A stretch of DNA of 64,000 nt from Pomacea canaliculata (GCF_003073045.1 NC_037596.1:28928392-28992391), one strand, 5' to 3'. Shown: positions 12,544-24,712, numbered from the stretch's first letter. Numbers and translations are program-made. The notes: generated by a model from the sequence alone, not told the origin.

Positions 12544-14887
12544 TTATTATATAAATTTGTATTTGTATGATGTATTTTTTTTTACTCTGAGCGGGTATTA
12601 TATTTAACTGTTATACACTTTTATGGACAATTCCATAACCTCGTCCAGCAAGAATTTTGAAAATGGAATGGTTGGTCTTTGTAAGGGTTGAAATGAGATT
12701 TGTTCCCAACAGATGCGACAATTAATTTTTCTTACTGTTCGATCGTGTTCATAACAATGTTCATTTTTTTCAAATTAACTGCTAGTAAATATTAATTTTA
12801 CAATATCGATATTATTAACTTGATCTCGTGTTTTAATAATTACTCAATGAAAATAATTGGAAAGTATAATGACTGCTTTGCCGACTTTGTTTCTTTACAC
12901 CTGTAAGCCCGTGTTCTCGACTCGACACATCTAACACCTGTAGCCTTTGTCCATCGTCACCCCCCTGACAACACTTTCCCTCATAAAGTCCACAAAGTAT
13001 GGCGATGTAGATGTTTGACTGTTGGCAGACTTTTATCACATGGCAACAGCTTACTTCCAAGTCCTGGACATCTGGGCGACAGTCGCTCCACTCGCCCTTC
13101 TCCCCCTTAACACATCACCTACAGTGCGAGCACGAATTCATTTCAACATCTAATCACCGGGTATTCATACATACCCGGGTTTTATTTCCTTCTGACCGGT
13201 AGGTAAAATTATTCTCACAGAAAACAGTAAAGTGTGTTTTTATATTCTCGTGGCGACATTTAGTATTAATCAAGTAGGAGTGTGTAAAAAATACTAAGTG
13301 AGTGCTTTTTTTTTTTAATCTATTTCTTTTTTTTAAATTAAAGGTTGTTTAAACATGCAACATTTTGCAGTAGGCGGAATTTATTTATAATAAATATTCC
13401 ATTTTTTTTACCTTTTTCTCAAGACTGAAGAAGTCGTGTTAACTATAAAACCATAAAAAAAGAGGACATAAATTTGAAATCTTCGTTGCTGGGATTTCTT
13501 ATTTTTTACACTGATTTCCTCCAAGTATGATTTCATTTTAAAGGTTTTTTACGGGGCTATCTTTGCCTAATTAGTGGAGCTGCAAATCATGATTAGGAAA
13601 AAGCATTTCCTGTTGACATTCCGATGTTTCAGCTTGTGTGTGTGTGTGTGTGTGATTCTCTGCATTTTTTTCTGATTTTAATTATGAGCAGTAGTTCCTG
13701 GATTCATTGATCTTAAGCAGCTAGGTAGCTTTATTTAAAATAAAAATCATTTTATCTACAAAAGAAGTGTGTACACACATGCAAATACAAGACCAAACAA
13801 AGAGATAAAACGATTTCTTTGTGTTGGTGGCTTTTTGGTTTTGTTTTTTAATCTAATTTGTAGACAGTTTTATCACGGGATGCAACCTGTAAGTCGATAA
13901 GTAAGATAATTTTTTCGATTTACATTATTTTCTATTGCAAGAGTGCAGGTGTTGTCTTTTAAGTCTGGGTGTGTATCAACTACTAAAGTAAACTATCTTG
14001 AGCTGTGTTGAGTTGTGACCAGCAGTCAAAATGCCATAATAACATGTTAGTAAAATATATGATTGAAACCAAAAATATACCCTGAATTTACCAAGTATTA
14101 CAACTACATCACACAAATTTTTAATTATTTTTGGCAAAATACAGTGTCATGGATGTAAACATTCAGTGACTCATCATGTCGAATCTGCTACTTGTATATG
14201 TCATGTGATAGCTAGTACAGAGCTATAGTGTGGGTGTCGAACTCTTGCATGCCCGCAAGTCGAGCAGACACGCAGGCGGACGGACAAGCGCAGGGTAGAT
14301 CACAGAGCTGAATTGCTGCCCAACATTTTGTCCATCGAAAGAAAAAGACGGTTGGTGTCGGATCGCTAAAGGAAGGAGGGTGGCGATGGCTAGTAGGTCG
14401 AGCAGTCCCGGGTCCTAAATCATTGCCGGAGAGGACAGACCAGCCGGGTAGAGATGGGGGAGGGAAGAGTGATTGATGCAAAGCAATAAAGGGGCAGTAG
14501 CCTGCTTAACGGGCATCTATCAGTGGAGGTTAGACAGATGACAAGACAACGACCACTCTATAGAAATGTTGGGCACCACAAGTAAGTTAAGGGTAAATCA
14601 AGTTTTCTAAAACGTAAATGTCCGTAGTTGTCTTAAACTAGAATTGAACAAAGCTTTAACAAAAGTCTGCTAAAGGTTGTTCAGATTCAAATTTATTTCA
14701 GCCTTTTGCATAGAGTTTACATCATGAAACCCTTTAAGGCCTGCACTTGGTGATATTAATCCAAAGCTATTAACACCAGAATGCAGTCGTCATTGATTAA
14801 GAATGTTATTCTTTACTATAGTCGGTTGCTAATATCTTCGAGAAAGATTTTACATTTATATGTAGACTCTTGCATGTAGGTCGTCCT
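12544..14887. other. intergenic stretch between GPCR and EF-hand array
   Basis: AT-rich DNA with a (GT)n run near 13634-13653 and a GC-richer patch at about 14.2-14.5 kb. Just downstream of the stop codon of copy A, around 14.69-14.80 kb, lies a diverged version of the block found after the stop codon of the other copies, with AATAAA on the minus strand near 14.69 kb. No gene was recognised. Confidence 0.5.
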
Positions 14888-17377
14888 TTATTTGTTGATT
14901 AAGGCCTTCGTGTCTTTGACAAAACCATTCCAAATCTGAAAACATTAAAATATAATCACGTGACTAAACAGGATACTCATTACGTCCAATGTAACTGCTT
15001 CCCACCATTAAAGATAATTGTCTTTCTAGTAAATTTACTTAACTACTTATTTTTTGATTGAGCAAAGTAACGACGGAGCTGACATTTAAGTACCTGTGTA
15101 AGTGTCATTGCGTAGAAAGAGGGAAGGAAAGAGGGAAATGTTCATTAGGCACGAGCGAGATTTCTTTCCAGGGAAAACCATGTGGTTTTTTGTTTGGAAT
15201 GGAAGTACATTGTTCGTGACACCAGTCACTATCTCAACTTTTTTTATCACGCACATGCAAGCACGCGTTTATTAGTTATCTACCCAAATAAGTAGTTACT
15301 CGCCAGCTACTCTATCTAATTATTGCACACAAAGAAACAAGTACATGCACGAAATCACTAACTAGTCAAGCAGGGTCTTACTTTTAGTCCATTTCTTTCG
15401 AACTCTTCTCGTGAACTTTCCCCGTCACCTGGAAATTTAAATATACAGACATATGAAAAACAGTTGAACACTTTGATATTATTGTAGCTGAGAGAAAAAT
15501 AACAACGGATTTCCAGTTAAAGTGCTAAAGTAATTATTCTGGTTCATAGTATTATATAGATGCTGTTCTAGTGAACCTTACAAACATTTGGGTTGAGAAT
15601 GATAACACTGACCGTCAGAGTCCATGCTCTTAATAATGAAAAGAGAAACTGATTGATCGATGACGCCGTCCTCATTGCCGTCCAGCTTTTCGTAGTGGGT
15701 AGAGCATCCCTGGGCATAGATTGGGGTCATTGGACAGAGAGGATTAGCCATGTACTCCAAAAGACTGCCTGCGAACAAAATTTGTAAATAAATGGCATTT
15801 TTATAACACACATTTTTTTCCTTTTCTTACGAGTTAGGTTTCTTTTATACTAGACAGGTGTAGTCAAGGCAACCACCTACTGTAACCTTCCACGCACTCG
15901 ACCGGCTGAATGAAAAGTGTAGTCAGCTCGTATAGAAAATATAGAATCTTAACAGAAAGACTAAGGAAAACAATTAAGCTAAAAAATCTCATACCAATTT
16001 GCTTAATTTAGAAGTCGTGTATCTGCAAGCTTTCTGACAAATCATTATAAGTATATATAGTAATTGCATGTCTTTCTTAAGAAGCATTTTGTAGTATTAA
16101 AATAAATTTGCTAACTCGAAATACATAGTAAAGTAACAGTTTTATTTCTTTGGTCAACATATTTTTGCTTCTTTACCCATTTGGGAGCATGAATGTATGT
16201 TTGTATCATAATTGACATACCGTGGCTTTGTTGAAAGCCTTTCATAAAAAAAGAATAATAAACTATGTATGCTATGCGTGTTCTCGCGCGCACGCCACAC
16301 AGACAAAGGTGTTCGCTTATTCTTTGTGAATCGCTGTAGCTTTATGTTATACATGGTTTTTGTTATTTGTAAAGGACTCACATTCAATAAATTTGCCTGG
16401 ACAACGTTTAGGAAAATAGTTCTGTGCTTTTAGAAAAAAAAAAATCACTAGTGACTGTGTTCAACAATTCTCAAGGATCTAGCCGCCTAGGTGTCTCATT
16501 ATCTGTTTGGGTTTTTTTTTTCATTTTTACAAAGACCACAGGGGAGGGAATGACTTGAAGCTACAAGGTCTTGTAGGAAATGAAATGTGTCCCCCAAACA
16601 CGTCAAATACCTTAAACATTGAAAATATTAATGTTAACTCTTTAACTCCGTGTTGTGCTAAACGTATAGACTACATGTTACTCAACGTATAGAATGTATA
16701 TATCTCGCGTGAGCATGCATTATTATGTAGAAAACTATTTATAGCCTAATAATATAAACACAAAGACTAATAAATGGATTATCAGTTAAGGTAGCATGTG
16801 AATGTAAGAGTCCGTAAGACTGTCCATGATGATGATGATGATGAGGAGGAGGAGGAAGATTTTAAGAGCTACAATAACAAAAGCATCAACATATTACCGT
16901 TGATGTCTCCTTTGTTGAAACCAGCCTGTAATTCGTTCTGCTGGAGCTTACCATCGCCGTCAAGGTCGATAGTGATGAAGCCATCTTGTCTGCTGGCGCT
17001 CTGCCTGAAAGTATTGACCATTGCTTGTCCTTTCTTCATTCATTAAGTCGACCTCTTATCTTTAAATATAAGGTTCTCATTTTTTTAAATTTTAAATACT
17101 GAAAACAATACATTGTAAAATCATTTACTGAAAGGTTGTAGGGTAAACCTAATTATGTTTTGTGTCCCTTGTATTGGCCCTCATTACATTTAATTTGTTC
17201 CATATGACAACATTTGATGTGACTATTTTCTAAATCTTGTCAGCCATCTTCTGTCTACCGTTATGTAAAGACTATAAGTAAATCCGTCTTTGTTTTTATT
17301 ACTTCTTCCATTGTTGGCAATTAAATTAACGCTTACCCATAAAAAGCAGCAAGAAGACAAAGGGTAAACATCTTCAT
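14888..17377 (-). CDS. secreted EF-hand protein, copy A
   Basis: Five coding exons join in frame: 17337-17377, 16898-17004, 15613-15768, 15382-15428 and 14888-14935, giving 132 residues. Exon 1 is a signal peptide, MKMFTLCLLAAFYG, one Leu shorter than its relatives. EF-hand 1 (DLDGDGKLQQNE) is complete. EF-hand 2 is damaged: exon 3 begins GSLLEY where other copies have GDGYISLSE, an in-frame loss of 12 nt. EF-hand 3 (DGNEDGVIDQSV) lacks the final acidic residue, as in all copies. EF-hand 4 (DSDGDGESSREE) is complete. The last exon gives IWNGFVKDTKALINK. The exon 3 donor is GTCAGT instead of GTGAGT. This is the most divergent copy and sits at the array edge. It is probably an extracellular calcium-binding protein; tissue role unknown. 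Confidence 0.83.
16824..16860. repeat. intronic GAT/GAG tract of copy A
   Basis: A (GAT)n(GAG)n run lies about 40 nt inside intron 2. On the transcribed strand it is a pyrimidine-rich CTC/ATC tract. Equivalent tracts occur at the same place in every copy. Confidence 0.85.
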
Positions 17378-17548
17378 GATGCCACTGTAATAAAAATATG
17401 CATCAATAAAAGTCTATTGTTTGATATGATTAGCTTGCATGGCTTAAATGTGGCTAAGCATGTATCTTCTTGTGGCAAAAATCTTGAACCTCACAGAAAA
17501 TTTATACAACTCTAAATTTCATAACAAACACAGATTGTTATTACTCAC

Positions 17549-17640
17549 AGCTGGATGCAGATAATGAACCGGGCAACTCTCAGTCCTGAAATCGTGGTGT
17601 GGCGAATGAATACGACAGGAGAAAATATGTACTTTGCTTC
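17549..17640 (-). promoter_or_regulatory. promoter and non-coding exon 1 of copy A
   Basis: Read on the minus strand, GCAAAGTACATATTTTC (about 17621-17637) is a weakened form of the TATA element seen in the other copies. It is followed by a non-coding exon ending at 17549 with a GTGAGT donor. The matching acceptor (TTATTACAG) lies a few bases upstream of the ATG at 17377. Confidence 0.6.
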
Positions 17641-17738
17641 GCAGCTAACAGATCAATAAGTATTAGGATTGATGACACAAATATTTCCCCATCTGTTTTT
17701 TTTTATGTTTGAAGTTGAGAGGTAGGAGCTGCTGAGCT

Positions 17739-18184
17739 ATGAATCGACGTGTGCGGACGTTTCGCCGCTGGACGTTTCGGAGTCGGACGTTTTGCCGCAT
17801 TATGTCAGAGAGAGAGAGAGAGAGAGAGCTTACTTACTTCTCAAAGAATGAAAGTAACTACTAGATTACAGAATAATTCTTTATTTCAAACAAATTTTAC
17901 ACACAGACTTCACAGACAGTTCACTTTGATTGTCACAGATTATGCGCAACAGCTTTGAGAAAAAACATTGATGCAATGGCGAGAGAAATGTGTGAGCTAA
18001 CGGTTCACATGAGGAGGGATAGTGAGAGAGAGTTCACTGATACATTGATACAATGGCGAGAGAAATGTGTGAGCTAAGGGGCGTCACACACTTGACTTCG
18101 GCTAAAGGTCCCGCGTGAAATGCCGAAATGAAGTGCCCCGCGCCGAAACGTCCGGCGGCGAAACGTCCGTGTACCATGAATCGA
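17739..18184. mobile_element. MULE-like MITE with 9-bp target duplication
   Basis: The element proper is 17748-18175, bounded by the exact 9-bp duplication ATGAATCGA (17739-17747 and 18176-18184). Its ends are inverted: GCGGACGTTTCGCCGC on the left and the complement of GCGGCGAAACGTCCG on the right, followed by further copies of the GGACGTTTCG motif inside. The centre contains an (AG)n run and a direct repeat around CGAGAGAAATGTGTGAGCTAA. A 9-bp duplication is typical of Mutator-like elements. The paralogous site near 52.66 kb reads GAGCTATGAAGCGAAG without insertion. It has no coding capacity. Confidence 0.82.
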
Positions 18185-20918
18185 AGGTGAACGTGAAGGT
18201 AAACCACTTAGGATTACTACAACCATAATTAAGCGCTCAGACAACATTGGTATTAGCAAGTTCACAACTTTACAAAAAGAAACCTACAAATGTGAAATGT
18301 ACAAAAAAATTTTAAAATTAATGATTGCGGATGTCTTCAAATACTTGTATTTTTTGCATGTTCAAATTGTGTAGGTAGAAAGCTTAATTTTCTATAAAAA
18401 TAGTGGAGTAATGTTAGAACTTTATGCTGTTTTTTCTTTATAACATTGAACATGTTCTTAAATGCATTGATGTTTTCTTTACATAGTATGTTTTTGGGTT
18501 TACCCCGTCGTGACATTCAGAAAAAATAAAAAAATAAAAACCACGGTAATCACTGGTCAAGCAGTTTTACAACGACCGGCTCACAGAGCAAACAATTCCT
18601 CAACAACAGATGTTATGTATCAAAAGGTACTACAAAGATGGATTAAACGGCTTTCTGTTGACTTTCTATGCATGCCTCTGTGTGGCAACATGTGCACCTT
18701 ATAATGTTCACCTCTGTGGTCTTGATGTTTATGATCATCCGTTAAAAATAAAGTTTAAGCTCAAAGACCGATCTGAGAACCGAAGCTGTTTTGTACATTT
18801 CTTTTGTCTGATAATCAAATAGAGACAATATGCATGTGTGTATCTGTGTAGTAGTAGTAGTAATAGTAGTAGTAGAGGAGGAGGAGTAGTAGTAATAGTA
18901 GTAGTAGTAGTTAGAGGAGGAGACGGAGTAGTACAATAAATAAAAAATTGGTATACTGTACACTGTGCTTTTTCAAAAGTTTATTCTCTGGTATTTGCAT
19001 AGGGTTAGTCGTAGACATATCAAGCCAATTGAACATTACCACAGAAGTAAGTATCCTGTTTGAAACCTTCTAAGCTGCAAATGAAAACTAAATGTTGATG
19101 GTCGGGTCGGGTTTCCATTCCTACACAACATGACCGTCAGTGAGGATGTAAACTCATAAGCCCTTCACACGCTTAGGGGATTAAATATTTTCTGAACTTA
19201 CTGCACCTAAGCGTGAAATAATCATTGTCATGCTCTGTGGAGTCGACATTTATTAACGCCAGTGAAATTCATGGAGCTTAAACTCCATTCCTGATGGAAC
19301 GAGCGAGTTTAATCTTATTAACTAGCAGTGCACGAACAAAGCAGTAAATGCTGTTTTTATCTACTAATCCCATTAAGACGATACACACGTGTGCATATGT
19401 GTGTGCTTATGTATTGTTTGTTAGCTCGTGTGTGTATTAGTTTATTCTTTGTGCATGTGCTTGTAAGTGCGAACGCTAGTATCTTTTAATTAAATATGGT
19501 CTCCGCTTTTTTGTTCTCAGCCATTTCTTCTCTTTGTTAGTGCATCTGTTAGTACACCAAAGAGTACATTTGTTGACACGCTTAATCGTACATTTTAGTA
19601 CACTTTATGGTACTTTTGTTAGTATACGTAGCAGTACATTTGATAGAACAAATTATAGTACATTTGTTAGTATCCTTAAAAGTACATTTCGTAGTCTACT
19701 TTAAAATAAAGTTGTCAGTACACTTAATAATAATACATTTCTTAGTATACTTCATACTTCAATTGTTAGTATAAAGTAATAAATAGTAATCTGTTAATGT
19801 AATAGTAATCTGTAATATTACATTTATTAGTATTTCTAAAACTACATTGTTTAGTTAGGTTAATAGTACAGTTGTTAGTATACCAAATAGTAATTTGTTC
19901 CTACACTTAAAAGTACATTTATTAGTGTGCTTAATAGGATACTTGTTAGTAAAGTTAATAGTATGTTTGGAAGTATAGATAACATTACATTTGACTGTGT
20001 AGTGCCTTTGAAGCTACCTCTGTGCTTCATGACTCCTGGGGTCTTGGAGTGCACAGGACTCAAGGAAAATATAAAAAAAAATTCCAGCAAAGTATTTTTT
20101 GAACTCGTGAGTTACCTGACCAGAGTGAGCATCGCTTAAAGTGTTCAAGAAGAAAATTATTAACACGTGCTTGAGATTTTTATAATATTTTTAGATGGTC
20201 AGCTTAATATAATATGTGGCAAGGCATCTTGCCCTTCACAGGCACACACACACACACTCAAACTTAAACACACAGGCAATCATACACCCGCAAGATAAGT
20301 TTTAACCACAAACTTTACATATACTAATTCTTACACTCACACATTCTTTTACGCACACACACACACACAAGACAAACTATTACATGCACAGGATCACTTC
20401 CACACTCACACGTGAAAGTTAACAACCATAATCTTGCATGTACGTCTCTATGTGTGTGTATGTCATTCTTTTCTTGAAAGTACCCGAATTAAGACTAGTG
20501 AAAGGCTTTTTGGTTTTGACTTTTTCTTTGTAAGTGTAAGTAATTTTTCTATCATGTGAGAGTGTGCGTGAGTGTTTAAATTATCACAAATATAAAGAAG
20601 ATTGTTTCTGCTGTGTATGTGTGTGTGCCCATGGCTGGAGGGTTGGAAAAAAGAGAATTTTTAGTCACGTCCTTACAATGCACAACAAGAACATTTATGA
20701 TGTTGTAAAACATTTCAAATTTACTTTTAATCCATTTGCCTATCGTTTCCATCATGAACCAGCTGAAGGCCTTCACTTGGTGATACCTCTCCAGATCTTT
20801 CAACACCACAAAGCAGTCGTGTGTAATTAAGAATGTTATTATTAATTATTGTCGGTCTCTAATATCTTTGAGATAGATTTTACATTTTATATGTAGACTC
20901 TTGCATGTATGTCTTCCT
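18185..20918. other. unit spacer between copies A and B
   Basis: Contains a (TAG)n microsatellite at about 18847-18920, the upstream block with CTCCATTCCTGATGG, a 24-bp minisatellite and CA-rich tracts. The 3' end carries the block that follows the stop codon of copy B. No independent gene was recognised. Confidence 0.6.
19541..19975. repeat. degenerate 24-bp minisatellite
   Basis: Diverged units based on AGTACATTTGTTAGTATACT, about 24 bp per unit, run for roughly 430 bp. Because 24 is divisible by three, the minus strand has an accidental open frame with an eight-residue period (for example NILLTLLT, SILLSTLI). The same repeat recurs in other units near 34.62-34.76, 35.31-35.40 and 56.27-56.50 kb. 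Confidence 0.8.
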
Positions 20919-23148
20919 TTATGGATTGAGTAAGGACTTGGTTTGTTTGGCAACACCATTCCAAATCTGAAAACATTAAAGTATAATCACGTGACCATGC
21001 AGGATTCTTATTAATTCCGATGTAACTGCTTTCCCCCCATTAAAGCTAATTATCTTTCTTTTAACTTTACTTAACCACTTATTGTTATACTTGAGTTCAT
21101 CCACACACATAATTACTCACCAGCTACTCCATCTAACTATTGCGAACAGAAAAGAGAAACTAGTACATGCACGAAATCACTAACTATTCAAGCATGGTCT
21201 TACTTTTAGTCCATTTCTTTCGTTTTCTTCGCGTGAAATTTCCCCGTCACCTGGAAATTTAAATATACAGACATCTTAAAAACAGTTGAACACTTAGATA
21301 TTACTGTAGGTGAAAAAAAAAACTATCAACGGATTTCCGGTTAAAGTGCTAAAGTAATTATTCCGGTTCATAACACTCACCGTTAGAGTCCATCATCTTC
21401 ATAACGGAAAAAGGAACTGATTGATCGAGGACGCCGTCCTCATTGCCGTCCAGCTTGTCGTAGTAGATAAAGATCCCCATGTTAGGCACCAGTGGCATCG
21501 AACTAGCAAAACTACTTATGTGCTCTGAAAGACTGACATAACCATCGCCTGCAAAAGGGATTTGTAAAATCGACATTTCTTTATTAAGAAATAAACGACT
21601 GAGGAAAAAAATAAACCTAAAAACTGATATATCCATTGCCTGCAAAAGGGATTTGTAAATTGACGATATTTTTAATTTTGAAGGAAAGACTGAGAAAAAA
21701 AATTAACTTAAAAAGCTGAGACCAATTTACTCAACTTGAAATACATTCATCCGCAAAGTTTCTCACAAATCAATGTATGTATGTACAGTTATTTTATGTC
21801 TTTCTTAAGAAGCAGTTTATGATAGTAGAATAAATTTACTGTATTAAAATACACAGTAAAGTGTCATTTCTATTGTTAACAGATTTTCTTACTTAACCTT
21901 CTTGTGAGCATTAATGTATGTTTGCCATAATTAACATACCGTGTCTTTGTTTGAAGGTTTTTTATAAATAGAGGAAAATAAACTATATATTCTGTGCGTG
22001 TTTACGCACGCGCTACACATGAGATAGGTGTTAACTTCATTTTTGTTCTGTGAAATTCTGTAGATTTATGTAATACGTGGTTTTTGTTTTTTGTAAAGGA
22101 ATTACAATCAATAGTTGTGTGTGGATAACTTTTAGGAAAAAAACTCTCTAGTGACTGTGTTGCACAATCCGCAAGTATCAAACCGCCTTGGTGTGTTTTA
22201 CTTACTATTTATTTTAATTTTTGATGTACTTTAGTTGCTTTAACACATACTTTATTAAGACCATAGAGGAGGGAATTACTTGAAGTGACAAGGGCTCATA
22301 CGAAATAAAGTCTGTCCCAAAAAGATATCAAATACCTTGGTCATCGAAAATATCAATATTCATCCTTTCACTCTACCATCATTGATGTGCTAAATGTCTA
22401 GACTACATATTACTCAACGTATACAGTGTATATTGCTCGCGCGTACATGTGTAACTATCATGCCTTAAAAACCTATCTATAGTCTAATTATATACAGTTC
22501 AAATGACTGAAAATCGATTACAAGCGAATCTAACCCTCCTTAAGACTGTCTATGATGATGATGAATAGGAGGAGGAGGAGGAGGAGGTGGAAGAGGAGGA
22601 GGACAAGGTTGAGGATGATGATGAGGAGGAAGAGAAGGAGAAGGAAGAGGATTTTAAAAGCTACAATACCAAAAGCATCAACATATTACCGTTGATGTCC
22701 TTTTTGTTGAAATCAGCCTGTAATTCGTCCTGCTGTAGAGCGCCATCACCGTCAAGGTCGATAATGCTGAAGTAATCGTCGCTGTTGGAGTTCTCCCTGA
22801 AAGTATTTACCATTCCTTGTCCTTTCTTCATTCATAAAGTCGACGTTTTATCTTTAAATATAAGTTTCTCCTTTTTTCAATATTTGTTTACTTCTTAGTT
22901 AAAGGTTGTCTACAGGTACTGTCATGCTGCTAATTCTAGTTGTGGTACCAGTTTGTAGTGTTCATCCCTTGTTAACAAAATATAAATGACAGAAAACAAT
23001 ATATTGTAAAATCATTTAATTTAAAGTTGTAGCGTAAAACTAATTCTATTTTGTTTCACTATTATTATTTATTCCATTGTTAATTTAATTAAATTAATGC
23101 TTACCCATAAACAGCAGCAAGAAGAAGACAAAAGATAAAAGTCTTCAT
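20919..23148 (-). CDS. secreted EF-hand protein, copy B (intact)
   Basis: Exons 23105-23148, 22690-22796, 21381-21548, 21204-21250 and 20919-20966 join in frame to 137 residues. The signal peptide is MKTFIFCLLLAAVYG. EF-hand 1 is DLDGDGALQQDE. EF-hand 2 is DINGDGYVSLSE, assembled across the exon 2/3 junction. EF-hand 3 (DGNEDGVLDQSV) lacks the position-12 acid. EF-hand 4 is DSNGDGEISREE, assembled across the exon 3/4 junction. The tail is IWNGVAKQTKSLLNP. All splice sites are GT-AG. The coding part is complete but the usual promoter is truncated by a mariner-type fragment, so expression may depend on another start further upstream. Confidence 0.86.
22553..22651. repeat. intronic GAT/GAG tract of copy B
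   Basis: Nearly 100 bp of imperfect GAT and GAG triplets, a CTC/ATC-rich tract on the transcribed strand, just inside intron 2. Confidence 0.85.
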
Positions 23149-23508
23149 AATGCAACAAGCCTTTTTTTCCCCTGTAATAAAAAATACAATAATGTATTTT
23201 AAAGGTTTTTTTATGTTTCCACTTTTAATATTCAATTATTAAAAATAGAATTTAGCAGATATATACGCAAGCACATGCATGCAAATGTACGCACATGTGC
23301 GTATGAACTTGAATATACACATACACATATGCACATATACATATACACATTAAAATATATAATCACTTAAAATCCATTATTTTCTATGATACGATTTCGT
23401 GACTTAAATGTAGTTAATCGAATATCATCCTATGGCAAAACTTTGTAACCTCACAGAAATTTTTTGCAACAGTAATTATCAGAACAAATAAATATTATTT
23501 TTGCTTAC

Positions 23509-23587
23509 AGCTGGATTCAGATGAGGAACGTGACAACCCTCGGTGCTCAAATCGTGGTGTGGCGAATGAAGACGAGAGAAGAAAATA
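23509..23587 (-). promoter_or_regulatory. non-coding exon 1 of copy B with truncated promoter
   Basis: The exon ends at 23509 with a GTAAGC donor as in the other copies. Reading upstream, the conserved sequence stops at GAAAATA, inside the TATA element, where a foreign fragment begins. The roughly 330 bp normally lying between TATA and the CTCCATTCCTGATGG block are absent. Confidence 0.7.
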
Positions 23588-23705
23588 CAGTGGTACCTCG
23601 ACATACGAGTGCCCTAAGATACGAGTGTATTGAGATACGAGCCGCCAAGCAAGCGATATTTTGTTTCGAGATGAGAGCAAGATTTGAGATACGAGGATAC
23701 GAGCG
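23588..23705. mobile_element. mariner-type terminal fragment
   Basis: Begins CAGTGGTACCTCGACATACG immediately after a TA dinucleotide, a terminus typical of Tc1/mariner-related elements and their MITEs. It carries repeated GATACGAG motifs. The right side ends at a TA but lacks a matching inverted terminus, so the element is truncated or the insertion was accompanied by deletion of host DNA. Confidence 0.65.
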
Positions 23706-23952
23706 TAAACTCCATTCCTGATGGGACGAGAATGTCTAATCTTATTAACTAGCAGTGCACGAACAAAGAAGTAGATGATTTTTTTTATCTAATAATCACA
23801 CTACAGCGAAATATACTTATGCATATGTGAGTGCTTATGTGTTAGCTTGTTTCTTAGTGCGTGTGTGTATTAGTGCATTCTTTGTTCATGTGTAGGTGAG
23901 TGCGAACGATAGTATCATTTAATTAAATATCGTCTCCACGTTTTTGTTTGGG

Positions 23953-24290
23953 CAGTGGTTCTCAAAGTGTGGTCCGCGGACCACTAGTGGTCCCTGGGCA
24001 TAAGTCAGGTGGTCCGCGGCTGACAGTCAATATGTCACCAAAGTGATGTTTAAAGTGATGCATTTCTCGCATTAACATTTTAATTACAAAGAACGAAGTA
24101 CGTAGTTTATTGGCAACTTATTACTATACTACTGTCACAAAAGGACATTTAGATTTGAATTAAAATGAAACAAATGCGGCAATTTAAATTTGAAATTCAT
24201 AGTACAGAGTTATTTTTAGGCCTTGGTGGTCCGCCATAGTTTTTATTTAAGTAAAGTGGTCCGCGGTCCGAAAAACTTTTAGAACCACTG
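23953..24290. mobile_element. hAT-like MITE, copy 1 (complete)
   Basis: A 338-bp element begins CAGTGGTTCTCAAAGTGTGG and ends with the complement, TTTTAGAACCACTG. Both ends carry GGTCCGCGG motifs. Ends of this kind are widespread in hAT-derived MITEs. A clear 8-bp target duplication was not found. It has no coding capacity. Confidence 0.75.
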
Positions 24291-24639
24291 CCCTACAGTA
24301 TTCTCAATTGAGATCAGAACACGGGATGCTACTCTCCGATTTCATTCTCATTTCGTTTAAACCTCTGTCGTGGTTTTAACTTCTTTTTGTCACTGTCACT
24401 GTTCTTCTTGCAGTCTGTTATGACTTTAATTCCAAAATTAAACTCTAAAAATAAAAATATTTGTTGGGTACCAAGCTCAACTGTATGTATGTTATACACG
24501 AATTCCTCAAGTTGTCTGCAGGGGTTAGTTTATGTTCAAATATTTTTAATTTTAGAAAATAGCAGTATGAACATTGTGAGCTAACGTATATATTAATTTT
24601 TTTTACATCTTACAATGTACTTACTGTTTGAAATAGAAG

Positions 24640-24712
24640 CAAGTCAGTTGTACCAAGGGAACTTGGGTTGTGGTGTGTGTGGTCAGTAGATGGCAGGGCC
24701 AAATATATACTG
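24640..24712 (-). promoter_or_regulatory. promoter-like segment 1 upstream of copy B
   Basis: Read on the minus strand, AGTATATATTTGG (about 24699-24711) resembles the array TATA element. It is followed by about 60 nt of exon-like sequence and a potential donor GTAAGT near 24.63 kb. It belongs to a segment of about 500 bp repeated near 26.6 kb. It could serve as the working promoter of copy B; this is inference. Confidence 0.4.

Noticed and set aside
16798..17046. Acidic plus-strand frames over EF-hand exon 2 (also at 22587, 37965, 51294 and 59037)
   Set aside because: They combine the GAT/GAG intronic tract with the antisense of exon 2; the true coding strand is minus, shown by EF-hand loops and splice sites.
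20564..20830. Plus-strand frame with HNKNIYDV and PLQIFQHHKAVVCN, repeated at 27.78, 36.02 and 57.12 kb
   Set aside because: It is antisense to the 3' flank of the EF-hand genes; copies A and E contain stops in this frame, and the minus-strand alternative is also broken in A. Best explained as duplicated non-coding sequence.
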